Source of the DNA: Pseudomonas sp. SJZ074
GTDB lineage: Bacteria > Pseudomonadota > Gammaproteobacteria > Pseudomonadales > Pseudomonadaceae
Direction: 5' to 3'
Length of the DNA: 64,000 nucleotides
Assembly: GCF_007828215.1 (NCBI RefSeq)
Contig: NZ_VIUE01000011.1
Location: 1 to 64,000 of the forward strand
Shown: piece after piece, positions 1 to 8,921 of the stretch
Numbering within the stretch: position 1 is the first letter of the stretch
Layout of the letters: each line of letters starts with the position of its first letter
Position numbers and translations under genes: made by a program
The notes under the pieces: model-generated
The model's database searches: none
Told to the model about the DNA's origin: nothing
What the model saw: only the letters and a program-made list of their open reading frames with translations

Positions 1-58
1 ACTCTTGAATGACCTGGGCTTTGAAGGACTTGGAATAGGAACGGCGTGTTGGCTGCAT
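1..58 (-). mobile_element. tnpA: IS66-type insertion sequence, 5' end of tnpA (partial)
   Basis: The minus strand opens a reading frame with ATG at position 58 that runs off the left edge. Its 19 visible residues begin MQPTRRSYSKSFKAQVIQE, which matches my memory of the start of the small TnpA accessory protein of Pseudomonas IS66-family elements. The element would extend leftward, so only its end is seen. A near-perfect palindrome at 86-113 lies just outside it and may include the terminal repeat. The fragment is short, so the family call rests on a single motif. Confidence 0.6.
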
Positions 59-85
59 GAAATACCCGCTTAAAAGGCTAGAACT

Positions 86-113
86 GGTGTCCACTTAAAT
101 TTAAGTGCACACC
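86..113. repeat. 28-bp near-perfect palindrome beside the IS66 end
   Basis: The two halves GGTGTCCACTTAAA and TTTAAGTGCACACC are reverse complements except for one position. The palindrome sits 28 bases upstream of the tnpA start. It may be an insertion-sequence terminal repeat, two abutting element ends, or an operator. Between it and the aioB start at 420 I see no gene I can support; the stretch looks like insertion-sequence or promoter debris. Confidence 0.6.
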
Positions 114-419
114 ATGTCTTGGCTTTGCGGGGCTTGGTAGGTGACTTGGCCGGACGGATACAGAGTTCTTCGCCTCCGCTGACGATATCAAGCAGGGGGC
201 AGTTGAGGCGTCGACTACCTGCTTTAAGTACACAGTCAGTAGTCAAGTGATCCCCAAGAAGGGTGTCAGTGTCGACGATGCAAGGGACGGTATCTCTCGA
301 TACTTGAGTCATTTGGTCGCAAGAACGGTTTTCTATCCTATGCTGAATCGGCTGAAGTAAAGGTTGCTTAGTACATAGGCGGGGGCCGTCCGTATCGCAA
401 ACATAATGCAGAGGCAGAG

Positions 420-938
420 ATGACATCGATATCCAGAAGAGTCTTCCTGAAAGTGGGAGGCGGTGTTGCAGCGAGCGTGGCCATCGGGGTACCTGAACTC
501 ACACAAGCGGCGACATCACTGCCAGTGGTAGAAGGGCGAGTCAATCTCCCCTACCAAATGAAAGCGATCACCAACGCGCAGAAATTGCAGGTCAACACAC
601 CCTTTTCATTTTTCTATCCTGACGCGGCCTCACCTTGCGCGTTGATCAAAATGGGCGCACCTGTTCCGGGGGGCGTCGGCCCGGAGCGCGACATTGTCGC
701 CTACAGCATGCTATGTACACACATGGGTTGTCCGGTTGCCTATGACGCAGGACAGAAGTTGTTTAAATGCCCCTGTCATTTCAGCATTTTCGATCCTGAG
801 AATATTGGCCAAATGGTTTCCGGCCAAGCTACTGAGAACCTGCCAAGCATAGTGCTCGAATACAACCCCAAAGACGATTCGGTACGTGCAGTTGCCGTAG
901 AAGGGTTGATCTACGGACGTCAGTCCAACCTCCTGTGA
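420..938 (+). CDS. aioB: Arsenite oxidase small subunit, Rieske protein AioB
   Basis: This 172-residue protein carries the Rieske [2Fe-2S] cluster that takes electrons from the molybdenum subunit during periplasmic oxidation of arsenite to arsenate. A twin-arginine signal (SRRVFLK, residues 5-11) followed by an alanine-rich hydrophobic stretch indicates Tat export. The cluster ligands are visible as CTHMGC (Cys99, His101) and CPCHFS (Cys117, His120). Cys104 and Cys119 can form the usual disulfide. The stop is 13 bases before aioA, so the two are co-transcribed. No aioX, aioS or aioR gene is visible upstream, where an insertion sequence lies instead. Length is typical of the family. Confidence 0.95.
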   Translation: MTSISRRVFLKVGGGVAASVAIGVPELTQAATSLPVVEGRVNLPYQMKAITNAQKLQVNTPFSFFYPDAASPCALIKMGAPVPGGVGPERDIVAYSMLCTHMGCPVAYDAGQKLFKCPCHFSIFDPENIGQMVSGQATENLPSIVLEYNPKDDSVRAVAVEGLIYGRQSNLL

Positions 939-951
939 TAAGGAGATTCAA

Positions 952-3435
952 ATGGCAACCAACAAAGATCGTGTAGCGCTCCCACCTCCAGGGGCCCAAA
1001 AGACCAACCTGACATGCCACTTCTGCATCGTGGGTTGTGGCTATCATGTGTACAAATGGCCGGAAAATCAGGAAGGCGGACGGGCACCCGATGAAAACGC
1101 ACTCGGGCTCGACTTCCGCAAACAGCTACCTCCTTTGGCTGTCATCATGACCCCGGCGATGCAGAATACGATCACCGACAAGGATGGTAAGCGCTACAAC
1201 ATCATGATCGTGCCGGACAAACAGTGCGAAGTGAATAAAGGGTTGTCTTCCACACGAGGCGGACAGCTCGCCAAGGTCATGTACAGCCCCGATGGCGTAG
1301 GCAAGGAGCGGTTACGCAGTCCACGCGTTTATGTGGCTGACCAGTGGGTGGACACCAGCTGGGATGATGCGCTGGCGCTTTATGCGGGCGTGACCAAGAA
1401 GATTCTAGATAATGACGGGCCAGCCGCGCTCGCCTTTGACTGCTTCGATCACGGAGGTGCCGGGGGCGGGTTTGAGAATACCTGGGGCACCGGCAAGTTG
1501 ATGTTCACAGCGCTGAAAACTCCGCTGGTACGTATCCACAATCGCCCGGCCTATAACTCCGAGTGCCACGCCACCCGCGAGATGGGCATTGGCGAACTGA
1601 ACAACAGCTATGAAGATGCCGAGTTGGCCGACGTCATTGTTGCCATCGGCTGCAACTCCTACGAAACCCAAACCAACTACTTCCTGGCCCACTGGATACC
1701 CAATTTACAGGGACAGACGATCGACAAACGTAAACAGCGTTTTCCTGGAGAAACCGTTGCACCAGCGAAAGTGATTTTTGTTGACCCGCGCAGGACACCG
1801 ACCATTGCTGTTGCCGAGCAAGCGGCGGGCAAGGACAACGTGCTTCACCTGGATATCGAACCGGGAACGGATATCGCCCTGTTCAACGGCCTGTTGACCT
1901 ACGTGGTTGAACAAGAGTGGCACGACAAGGAATTTATCTCAGCCCATACCAAGGGGTTCGATCAGGCACTTCAAGCCAACAAGCTGTCGCTCGAAGAAAC
2001 CAGCCACATCACCGGCGTGTCGGCGGAGAAGCTCAAGCTCGCTGCCGAATGGGCCTACAAGCCTAAAGCTTCTGGTCACCGCCCCCACACCATGCATGCC
2101 TACGAGAAAGGGATTATTTGGGGCAATGACAACTACCTCATCCAGTCTGCTTTGGTCGATTTAGTGCTTGCGACCCATAACGTCGGACGACGGGGTACAG
2201 GTGTGGTGCGAATGGGCGGGCATCAAGAGGGTTATACACGCCCACCTTATCCAGGCACTACCAAGATCTACGTGGATCAGGAGGTCATCAACGGCAAGGG
2301 CATGATGTATACCGCTTGGGGAGCTAATCCGTTTCAGACCACGCTCAATGCCGAGCAACATCGCACGGTCATTCTGAAGCGCGCCAATATTGTCAGGGAG
2401 GCTATGGCCAATGTTCGCGGCGGCTCAACCACGCAGATGGTGGATGCGATCTACGATGCGGTGAAAAACAAAGGTGGGCTCTTCCTCGCCAATATCAACC
2501 TCTACCCCACCAAGCTAGCAGAAGCCGCGCACGTGATGCTGCCAGCAGCCCATCCGGGTGAGATAAATCTCACCTCTATGAATGGGGAACGCAGGATGCG
2601 TCTGTCGCAAAAATTCACCGATCCTCCTGGTTCGGCGAAAGCCGATTGCCTCATCGCGGCAGCTATCGCTAACACCCTCCGGCAAATGTATACCGCCGAA
2701 GGAAAGCAGGACATGGCGGCGCGCTTCGCAGGGTTCGACTGGAAAACTGAGGAGGACGCGTTCAATGACGGCTTTCGTATGGCCGGGCAACCCGGTGCTG
2801 GCCCTATTGATAGTCAGGGTGGAACCACGGGCAATATTGTCACCTACGAGCGATTGCAAGCCATGGGCAACAATGGAGTCCAGTTACCCGTCAAGGAGTA
2901 CCGAGACGGCAAACTGATCGGCACCGAAATGCTGTACTCCGATTACAAATTCGACACGCCGGACGGCGAAGCTGAGTTCAAACCAGCGACGTGGCCAGGC
3001 CTGCCAAAGCCGGTGGAGGAACAGAAGGAGAAGCACCAGTTCTGGGTCAACAACGGACGTATTAACGAGGTATGGCAAACGCTCTATCACGACCAGTACA
3101 ACAGTTTTGTGCAGAGGCGCGTGCCGATGGCTTATCTGGAAATCAATCCTGATGATGCCCAAACGTTGGCTATTGCATCCGGGGATGTGGTCGAGGTGTT
3201 CAACGACTACGGCTCGTCCTATGCGCTGGCCTATCTAGAGCCGGATATCAAACGGAATCAGACGTTCATGCAGTTCGGCCATTTCAATGGCGTTATGGGT
3301 GATTTAACCACGCCATGGGTTGATCGAAACGTAGTGCCTTATTACAAAGGGACATGGGCGAGTATTCGTCGTATTGGGAAAGTGGAAGAATTCAAAGAGA
3401 CAATCAGCTTCAAGTCACGAAGATTTAAGGCATAG
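952..3435 (+). CDS. aioA: Arsenite oxidase large molybdopterin subunit AioA
   Basis: This 827-residue protein is the catalytic subunit of arsenite oxidase, a DMSO-reductase-family enzyme that binds a bis-molybdopterin cofactor and a [3Fe-4S] cluster. Near the N terminus CHFCIVGC gives the C-x2-C-x3-C cluster motif (Cys22, Cys25, Cys29). The usual fourth cysteine is not expected in this family. No signal peptide is present, as normal, because the folded complex is exported with the AioB Tat signal. An AGGAG ribosome site lies 6 bases before the ATG. The downstream cytochrome c and molybdopterin genes often found in aio clusters are absent. Length matches full-size AioA, so the enzyme may be functional. 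Confidence 0.96.
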   Translation: MATNKDRVALPPPGAQKTNLTCHFCIVGCGYHVYKWPENQEGGRAPDENALGLDFRKQLPPLAVIMTPAMQNTITDKDGKRYNIMIVPDKQCEVNKGLSSTRGGQLAKVMYSPDGVGKERLRSPRVYVADQWVDTSWDDALALYAGVTKKILDNDGPAALAFDCFDHGGAGGGFENTWGTGKLMFTALKTPLVRIHNRPAYNSECHATREMGIGELNNSYEDAELADVIVAIGCNSYETQTNYFLAHWIPNLQGQTIDKRKQRFPGETVAPAKVIFVDPRRTPTIAVAEQAAGKDNVLHLDIEPGTDIALFNGLLTYVVEQEWHDKEFISAHTKGFDQALQANKLSLEETSHITGVSAEKLKLAAEWAYKPKASGHRPHTMHAYEKGIIWGNDNYLIQSALVDLVLATHNVGRRGTGVVRMGGHQEGYTRPPYPGTTKIYVDQEVINGKGMMYTAWGANPFQTTLNAEQHRTVILKRANIVREAMANVRGGSTTQMVDAIYDAVKNKGGLFLANINLYPTKLAEAAHVMLPAAHPGEINLTSMNGERRMRLSQKFTDPPGSAKADCLIAAAIANTLRQMYTAEGKQDMAARFAGFDWKTEEDAFNDGFRMAGQPGAGPIDSQGGTTGNIVTYERLQAMGNNGVQLPVKEYRDGKLIGTEMLYSDYKFDTPDGEAEFKPATWPGLPKPVEEQKEKHQFWVNNGRINEVWQTLYHDQYNSFVQRRVPMAYLEINPDDAQTLAIASGDVVEVFNDYGSSYALAYLEPDIKRNQTFMQFGHFNGVMGDLTTPWVDRNVVPYYKGTWASIRRIGKVEEFKETISFKSRRFKA

Positions 3436-3579
3436 CTGTTTCACGCCCGCTAGGCGTTTCTTTCCGAGGTCTTTACGATCATGGTATTGGGGCGAGCGCA
3501 GTCTCGCAGGTGGTGAGGGAGGACGTTGTGCGCAAATTTGTTCTTTCCTCTCGCGCGTGAGGGACAGGTATAGATCTCC

Positions 3580-3720
3580 TGCTCTCTCTATGGCCTGGGA
3601 AAACGAGGCGCTTGACCGAGCCATTCTGCATGATCCGGACTTCTCACTCGCATATGCCGCCCGTGCTCGCTTGCATGCGATCCATGTCCGGCTTTCTCAA
3701 GCGATAGCAGGCAGTTCGAT
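3580..3720 (+). pseudogene. Possible tetratricopeptide-repeat gene remnant
   Basis: Between aioA and the next gene (3436-3819) a plus-strand frame contains a short stretch resembling one TPR motif: ALDRAILHDPDFSLAYAARA. It has the A-x-A-x-x-x-DPDF-x-LAYAARA pattern of TPR helices. The frame before and after it reads as low-quality sequence with no start site or family resemblance, so this is most likely a decayed fragment left by rearrangement. The rest of the interval holds nothing I can support. Confidence 0.3.
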
Positions 3721-3819
3721 AGCTGAAGCTTTGATGGTGTGCCACGGGACTGAACAGGAATGTAATCACGTAGGTATGCCACCAGGCCTGCCAGGTTGTT
3801 CCAGAAACGGTTGTCCAGA

Positions 3820-5007
3820 CTACCGTAAGGTCAGTTCTTCCCGATCTTCTTCCGCTTCAGCCTGGAAGACCTCAATGAGTTTCTGGTTGTAATCGTCCAA
3901 ATAGGTCTGCAAACCCTCCCGATCAACGAGGCGTACCCCGGCGGTGGTGGCGAGTTCCTTGGCCGACTTCGTGTAGTACGAATTGGTGACTACCATGGCT
4001 TCGTCACAACCGTAGAACGCCTTGGCTGAGATCGCTTGCTGAACTGCAGCGTTGCCAACGGAGCCGGTGTAGTTTTTTGCCTGGATCACCATGTTTTTGC
4101 CAAACCGGCTCACGAACAAGTCGGCCCCTTGATCGGCGGTCTTCTTGGTTTCCTTAACGTCGAAGCCGATGGTCTGGAAAATCTCGACCAGGAACGCCTC
4201 GAACTGGAACCCGTCCATCGCGTCCACCAAATACATGGTGATGAACCGGTTGGGGTTGAAATGCTCAAGCTGGCTTCCCAAGCGTTCGACGAGGATGTCG
4301 AAGTAGATACCTTCGCAAAGACTGAGCCCGGAGCGGAAAGCCGGCAAGGAAATCAAAGGAGTGTTGGTCGTAGCGTTCGTTTGAGCATTGAACTGGACAC
4401 CCTGGTACGAAATATCGTTCTCCCAGAGGTAGTAGTAGAACAGAGCGAGATCAGATCTGAACGTCGTTCCAGCCTCATCGATCCATGACCGAAGGGTCTC
4501 GGCCAAGTCGGCTTTGATGTGGCGACTGAGCTCTCTGGAGAAGCCAAGATAGGTCGAGTTGAATGCAGTGGTCAGAAGCAGTTTGTCCAGTAGCGAGGGC
4601 AAACCTTCAAGCTCATCGAACCCCTTGCGGATCAGCACCTCGCGAAACAGCTCGCGTTCGGTGTACACACCATCGAGCCTTGGGCCTGGCACGCCGGCAT
4701 CGTTGCTGGTGGAAGAGGTTTCACGGGTAGTGTGGATGAAGTTCGTGAAGTAGGGCTGCTTGAGCTGTGCGTATTTTCTTAGCACATTGTTGAGCAGATC
4801 GTTCAGCTGTGCCTGCTCTTTCTTCTTGCCCAGAAAATCTTTGAGGAGTCCCTTGGACTGGTACTGAAAGTCCGGGTAAAAGGAAGGATCGAGTGGCGTC
4901 AGATGTTGAGCGCGCAGCTCTGCAGATGGTGATACCTGCGAGCTGTTGCACCAAGGGCAGGTTGTCTCAAAAGTAGTTCTGTTGCATCCATTGCATTGGT
5001 AAATCAT
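3820..5007 (-). CDS. Mrr-like restriction endonuclease with N-terminal zinc ribbon
   Basis: This 395-residue protein has a predicted zinc ribbon at the start (Cys5, Cys8, Cys17, Cys20) and a C-terminal Mrr_cat nuclease domain at about residues 263-370. The PD-(D/E)XK active site can be read as GFDV...DQGADLF (Asp296) and QAK (Gln309, Lys311), the variant found in Mrr-type type IV enzymes that cleave modified DNA. The middle 200 residues are not recognisable. A role in defence against foreign or methylated DNA is inferred from the fold. The 140-residue gene upstream on the same strand could share its transcript, across a gap of about 170 bases. Confidence 0.8.
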   Translation of the reverse strand: MIYQCNGCNRTTFETTCPWCNSSQVSPSAELRAQHLTPLDPSFYPDFQYQSKGLLKDFLGKKKEQAQLNDLLNNVLRKYAQLKQPYFTNFIHTTRETSSTSNDAGVPGPRLDGVYTERELFREVLIRKGFDELEGLPSLLDKLLLTTAFNSTYLGFSRELSRHIKADLAETLRSWIDEAGTTFRSDLALFYYYLWENDISYQGVQFNAQTNATTNTPLISLPAFRSGLSLCEGIYFDILVERLGSQLEHFNPNRFITMYLVDAMDGFQFEAFLVEIFQTIGFDVKETKKTADQGADLFVSRFGKNMVIQAKNYTGSVGNAAVQQAISAKAFYGCDEAMVVTNSYYTKSAKELATTAGVRLVDREGLQTYLDDYNQKLIEVFQAEAEEDREELTLR

Positions 5008-5176
5008 GGGCGTCTATTCCGGGCTGAAGACTGAGGTGCGGTGCAAGCCGTTACACCTCAATCTTGATCAGTTGCCGCCGCAGGGTAGCTGATTGTCCTG
5101 AAAGGTCTCGGTGCTTGAGGCCAGACAATAGCCTAGTGCTATCTACCCGTCTACGGAGGTGGTTTGAACTCGATGC

Positions 5177-5599
5177 CTACTCGTCAAGGTCACCCTTGGC
5201 CACATGTTCCCGGTGGTGCCACTCATGGAGTTCGACGTCGTTGCGATAGGCCTCCAACTGGTTTTCCCCTGGCTCATGGGGGTAATCCTCGGGCCGCATT
5301 TCTCGCAGGCAGCGAAGCTGTTCAAGGTTGGATTGAGCCTGTTGAACCCGACGGGATTGAATGATCTCTGCCACCTCCTTGAAGCCAGCTGAGGCCTGGC
5401 CATTGTCCCAGTACCACTGCTTCATATCCTTGTAGATCTGGATATGCCGACCATCGAGCCCACCGCTATGATTATCGATGTCAAATGCATAGCGATATGG
5501 GTCTAGCTGATGAAGGACGAACTGCTGCAGGCAATAGGCCGTGCCGTACATGCCGTTGAGCAGGATTTCTCGGTGAGTGATGTATGGAGATTCGGTCAT
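5177..5599 (-). CDS. Hypothetical protein, 140 residues
   Basis: I do not recognise this protein. It is acidic and rich in histidine and tyrosine, with a C-terminal LHEWHHREH cluster that could bind metal, and it has no signal peptide or membrane segment. An AAAGAGAA ribosome-site-like sequence precedes the ATG at 5599. It lies upstream of the Mrr-like nuclease on the same strand and may be its partner, but nothing in the sequence shows this. Confidence 0.55.
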   Translation of the reverse strand: MTESPYITHREILLNGMYGTAYCLQQFVLHQLDPYRYAFDIDNHSGGLDGRHIQIYKDMKQWYWDNGQASAGFKEVAEIIQSRRVQQAQSNLEQLRCLREMRPEDYPHEPGENQLEAYRNDVELHEWHHREHVAKGDLDE

Positions 5600-5820
5600 T
5601 ATCGCGTTCTCTTTGGAGTCAAAGGTGTAAGTCTAACCGGCCCTGACGAAGGCTTTCATTCGCGAACAGTGTCGTCTGGTCACTCCGGCTCGGGAGCGTC
5701 AAAGAGGCATACGCGCTTATCAGTGCCAGCAGTGCAAGACTGCAGAAAGGAAGTTCCCCGCACGCTGTAGCCTCGAACTATATCTTCCGGCCAGCCTCCG
5801 AGACGGACTCTGCCCTTTAT

Positions 5821-6162
5821 GTGATGGTTGACGCTGACATGCTGGAGTCGGTGCTGACGGCGATCATCAATAACGCCAAAGATTTTCGAGCGCTTGATAC
5901 TGACATCATCGTCGATGGCTACTTAGAGCAAGGGGACGCCGTTATCACTATAAAAAATAATGGGCCTCATATCGCGAATGACCCTATCGAAGAAATTTTT
6001 GAATATGGTGTCTCTGTGCGAGACGGCGCAGAGGAGGGCGAACATCTTGGACAGGGGCTGTATATGGCGAAGACCTTTGTTTCACGTCTGAGTGGTAGCC
6101 TGACTGCCCGCAACTTGGGTGATGGTGTCTGCTTTGAAATCAGACTTCCATGCGTGGGTTAG
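5821..6162 (+). pseudogene. Orphan HATPase_c fragment of a sensor histidine kinase
   Basis: The reading frame codes for only the C-terminal ATP-binding part of a histidine kinase. An N-box-like IINNAKD is followed by IKNNGPHI in place of the usual D-x-G-x-G box, and by GEHLGQGLYMAKTFVSRL, which matches the G2 box. Resemblance begins around 5770, just after an in-frame stop, so the sensor and dimerisation regions are missing. A GTG-ATG pair at 5821 could start translation, but no ribosome site is evident. Most likely it is a truncated relic. Whether it derives from an arsenite sensor (AioS) cannot be told. Confidence 0.6.
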
Positions 6163-6709
6163 GCGGTCAAATTTCAGCTGATTGACCGATTAATGCCATA
6201 GTCGGCCCGTTCGGGCCGGCTGGACAAATGTTGAGGTTGGGACTGGTCAGCGAGCAGTGCTGATATCACCTTAATACCTTTGTTACTTTTCAGGTCTGTG
6301 GGTGGGACGTGTCGGGTGCTTCGGCTTGGTCTCGGGGTTCACTTGATGCCTTCTGTCATCTTTTCGGTCGTCACGTTTCGGTTTCGGGCCTGGCTTGGCT
6401 TAATGTGCGTTGACATACTTGACTTGATATCCGAATGGTTGATTTCAATGGGGTATCTTGTCACCGACATCAGCGGCGTTTATCCAGTCACCATGGTTTC
6501 TAGGCGTACCATCAATACCCTAGAACTAATTGCCAAGACCGCAAGGGAAAGGGTATGGAAAAGCGGAAAGCAGCTTTTAGTCAGCGGCGGTGTTACCTGA
6601 CGAAACTCAATCACTCCAACGCTGCCGTGATGGGAAACGGTGGAGTGAGTCTCACAACAGTTCACCAGCTTTACGAGATCGCGTAAGCCTGATGAGCACT
6701 CGCAATCAA
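6163..6709. other. Island intergenic stretch with no supported gene
   Basis: About 550 bases separate the kinase fragment from the end of the next minus-strand gene. A short GC hairpin (GGCCCG-tt-CGGGCC, about 6202-6218) lies just after the kinase fragment but has no T-run. A plus-strand frame of 106 codons at 6280-6600 lacks a ribosome site and family resemblance and is probably chance. Confidence 0.5.
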
Positions 6710-7897
6710 TCATAGAACCTTGGTGATCTGTGCTTTGAGTATCATGTTCAAACTCAGCCGACGTTTGGTAAAAGTCTTGTATCGACCTTCTCGCTGCGCC
6801 GCCGCCGGAGGGGTGGTAGATGTTTTCCACATGCCGAGCACCACGACCTCGTCCCCATTCTGGATACCCTTAAACCACTCGGATTGGGGCGACCAGATAC
6901 TTACCTCTACGCCAATTCCATTCTCAGGGTTTTCGGGATCCGGCCGGAATTTGCTCATCTGCAGGTTTATCACGTTTTTGCTGGAGTCGCCTTTGAGTCC
7001 ACAACGAACGCTACTGACTTGGCCGTGGATGGCAATGGGATGCTGCACGGTGTTCTGCGAAACGGCATGAAAGCCTGACATGTGCTGTTCCGATTCGAAA
7101 TAGAACTGATTCCAGGCTACCTTCACATTGCCTTCAAAGACCAGTTCCAGATGCTGCTCGATATCCTGGTTGCTTGCGCAGAGCGTTCGGAGTTTCAAGG
7201 CTCGATTGGCCGAGTTGATATACGCGGGCAACAGCCCAGGATTGGAGGTATAAGTTCTGCCCGTCTTTGTTCTGTCCCCTCCGTCCGGATTTTTCGGCGC
7301 GCCTGTCCCCTCCAGGGCCTCTTTAATCATTACCAGTCGCATCCGGTATTTGTCCTTCTGGATACTCTCGATCAACCCCTCAGATGTCTTCGCGATCTTA
7401 TTGATCTCTTCATCTACACCGAAAGGGCAGTTTGCGGCGTGTGCGCCTTTGGGCAACAACCGGAAATACCCCTGCACGAAGACCGACTTGTCGTGCATCT
7501 CCCTGGTGTGCGGAGGATTATGGGTGACATGTGTGCCGCAATGCTTGCATTGCAACGGCTCGGCGCCCAGGCCTTTTTGATAGGTGTCGGCTTCCCACTC
7601 TTGCTTGTTCTGATCAAAGGCGGAGCTCATCTTGATGCCCATGCGCATTCCTTGTTCATTAGAATTGGGTGCAACCATTTCCTGCGCAGCCGCAATGGAT
7701 GGAGATGATGGCGGAGTCGCGTTGTCCTGAGTGCGCATGAGGGCTCGTTGGGCGTGGCGAAAATTCTCGTAACCGGATTCCAGAGCGGCAATGTCGAGTG
7801 CTTCGGAGTGGGAGATTTGACGCAAGCGAGCAATGGACTTTGCCTTGCGCTTGATACCACGGAGTGTAGAAGGGGGGACAACAGGGGTGGTGCTCAT
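6710..7897 (-). CDS. Hypothetical protein with N-terminal helical domain and Cys/His motif
   Basis: This 395-residue protein is unrecognised as a whole. Residues 12-52 (KRKAKSIARL, SHSEALDIAA and YENFRHAQ blocks) resemble a short helical module I recall at the start of plasmid- and phage-borne replication or maintenance proteins. A likely metal site follows near residue 120 (CKHCGTHV, then an HTREMH segment and a further Cys). The C-terminal third (FEGNVKVAWNQFYFE, VINLQMSKF and VVVLGMW segments) looks like a beta-rich barrel, possibly OB-like. There is no signal peptide or membrane segment. It stands alone between two gene-free stretches. Confidence 0.7.
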   Translation of the reverse strand: MSTTPVVPPSTLRGIKRKAKSIARLRQISHSEALDIAALESGYENFRHAQRALMRTQDNATPPSSPSIAAAQEMVAPNSNEQGMRMGIKMSSAFDQNKQEWEADTYQKGLGAEPLQCKHCGTHVTHNPPHTREMHDKSVFVQGYFRLLPKGAHAANCPFGVDEEINKIAKTSEGLIESIQKDKYRMRLVMIKEALEGTGAPKNPDGGDRTKTGRTYTSNPGLLPAYINSANRALKLRTLCASNQDIEQHLELVFEGNVKVAWNQFYFESEQHMSGFHAVSQNTVQHPIAIHGQVSSVRCGLKGDSSKNVINLQMSKFRPDPENPENGIGVEVSIWSPQSEWFKGIQNGDEVVVLGMWKTSTTPPAAAQREGRYKTFTKRRLSLNMILKAQITKVL

Positions 7898-8364
7898 GTT
7901 TTTCTCCGCCCCTTACCGCAACGTCACCCGCCTACGTCGCTTTGGGGCCTGGAAAAATCATGGCCTTGAGCTTTGAGTTCCTGCGGGTAGTGCCGTTTCC
8001 AGCTAACACTGACGGGTGAAGTGCGCCTACCCGGCGCAGCCAGAATCTACCAAGCCGTTGTGAAGAGTGCAAGTATCTTGGCGGGCCGCGTTGAGTGTCT
8101 ACTACGGGCGTTACAGCGGATAGCAAGGCTGCGAATTGGCGCTCAACGTGACCACCCGTTTGCATTCGACTGAGCTGTCATTTATTGGTGCTAGCCGTCG
8201 ATTGAATCGGATTTGACCAGCACGCTTTGTGAGCATGCAGCAGAGAGGGAGGGGACGCGATCATTTATCCTGACGCCAAGCATCTGTCCAATCCTATACC
8301 CTCATCGCAAATACCTGTTCTTCAAATGATGGCTATTGGCGGTTTTTGGGGAGCGGCGACAGCG
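7898..8364. other. Gene-free island stretch
   Basis: About 470 bases lie between the start of the 395-residue unknown gene and the end of greB. I find no reading frame with family resemblance and no clear terminator. It presumably contains the promoter of the minus-strand gene ending at 6710. Confidence 0.5.
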
Positions 8365-8871
8365 CTATTCGCTTGATAGGTGGCCCCCGCTATGTGCAGG
8401 GCTCTCATAGGAAATACTATTGACATACCAGACGGCCTCGCCCGTCGGGGTCTGCACCACGGCCTCGTCACCTAGTCCCTTCTTTAGCAGCGCCCGTGCC
8501 ATAGGTGAATCGATCGAGATGTAGTCGTTGCGCCCATAAATTTCGTCGTAACCCACAATCCGGAATTTCTTGAACTCACCATCGTCATTTTCAACCTCCA
8601 CCCAAGCTCCGAAAAACACCTTCCCCTCCTGCTCGGGTGAATAGTCAACGACCTTGACGTCCTCTAGTCGTTTGCGCAGATACCTGATCCGTCGATCGAT
8701 CTCCCGCAGCAGCTTTTTGTTGTACTGATAATCTGCGTTTTCACTCCGATCCCCCAGGGATGCAGCCCAGGTGACTTTTTGAGTGATCTCAGGTCGGTAG
8801 ACGCGCCATAAGTGATCGAGCTCCGCCTTGAGGCTGTCGTGGCCACCGCGAGTGATGATGTTTGTGGCCAA
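8365..8871 (-). CDS. greB: Island-borne transcription elongation factor GreB
   Basis: This 168-residue protein rescues backtracked RNA polymerase by stimulating transcript cleavage. The N-terminal coiled coil carries the catalytic tip [14 protein letters not shown], with the acidic pair intact, followed by REIDRRIRYLRKRLEDVKVV. The FKBP-like C domain has GYDEIYGRNDYISIDSPMAR. A TTG start at 8871 is chosen because an AAGGAGG ribosome site lies 5 bases before it; no ATG fits. The last dozen residues (AHSGGHLSSE) extend beyond the usual end. It follows the GIY-YIG nuclease gene by 50 bases on the same strand, so the two may be an operon. A second, broken greB lies at 13299-13478. Confidence 0.93.
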   Translation of the reverse strand: MATNIITRGGHDSLKAELDHLWRVYRPEITQKVTWAASLGDRSENADYQYNKKLLREIDRRIRYLRKRLEDVKVVDYSPEQEGKVFFGAWVEVENDDGEFKKFRIVGYDEIYGRNDYISIDSPMARALLKKGLGDEAVVQTPTGEAVWYVNSISYESPAHSGGHLSSE

Positions 8872-8921
8872 AGCGGCCTCCTTTTGAAGAATTATGCGTA
8901 CAGATCCGAGCATTTCACAGG

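Noticed and set aside
114..419. Possible sigma-54 promoter for aioBA
   Set aside because: Candidate GG and GC pairs were 11 bases or more apart rather than 10; none matched the consensus well.
70..426. 118-codon minus-strand frame upstream of aioB
   Set aside because: No family resemblance, no convincing ribosome site, and it overlaps the aioB start and the palindrome at 86-113.
5634..5829. Short plus-strand frame with CQQC and CPLC pairs resembling a zinc ribbon
   Set aside because: No ATG or GTG start or ribosome site, and it overlaps the region entering the kinase fragment; probably debris or chance.
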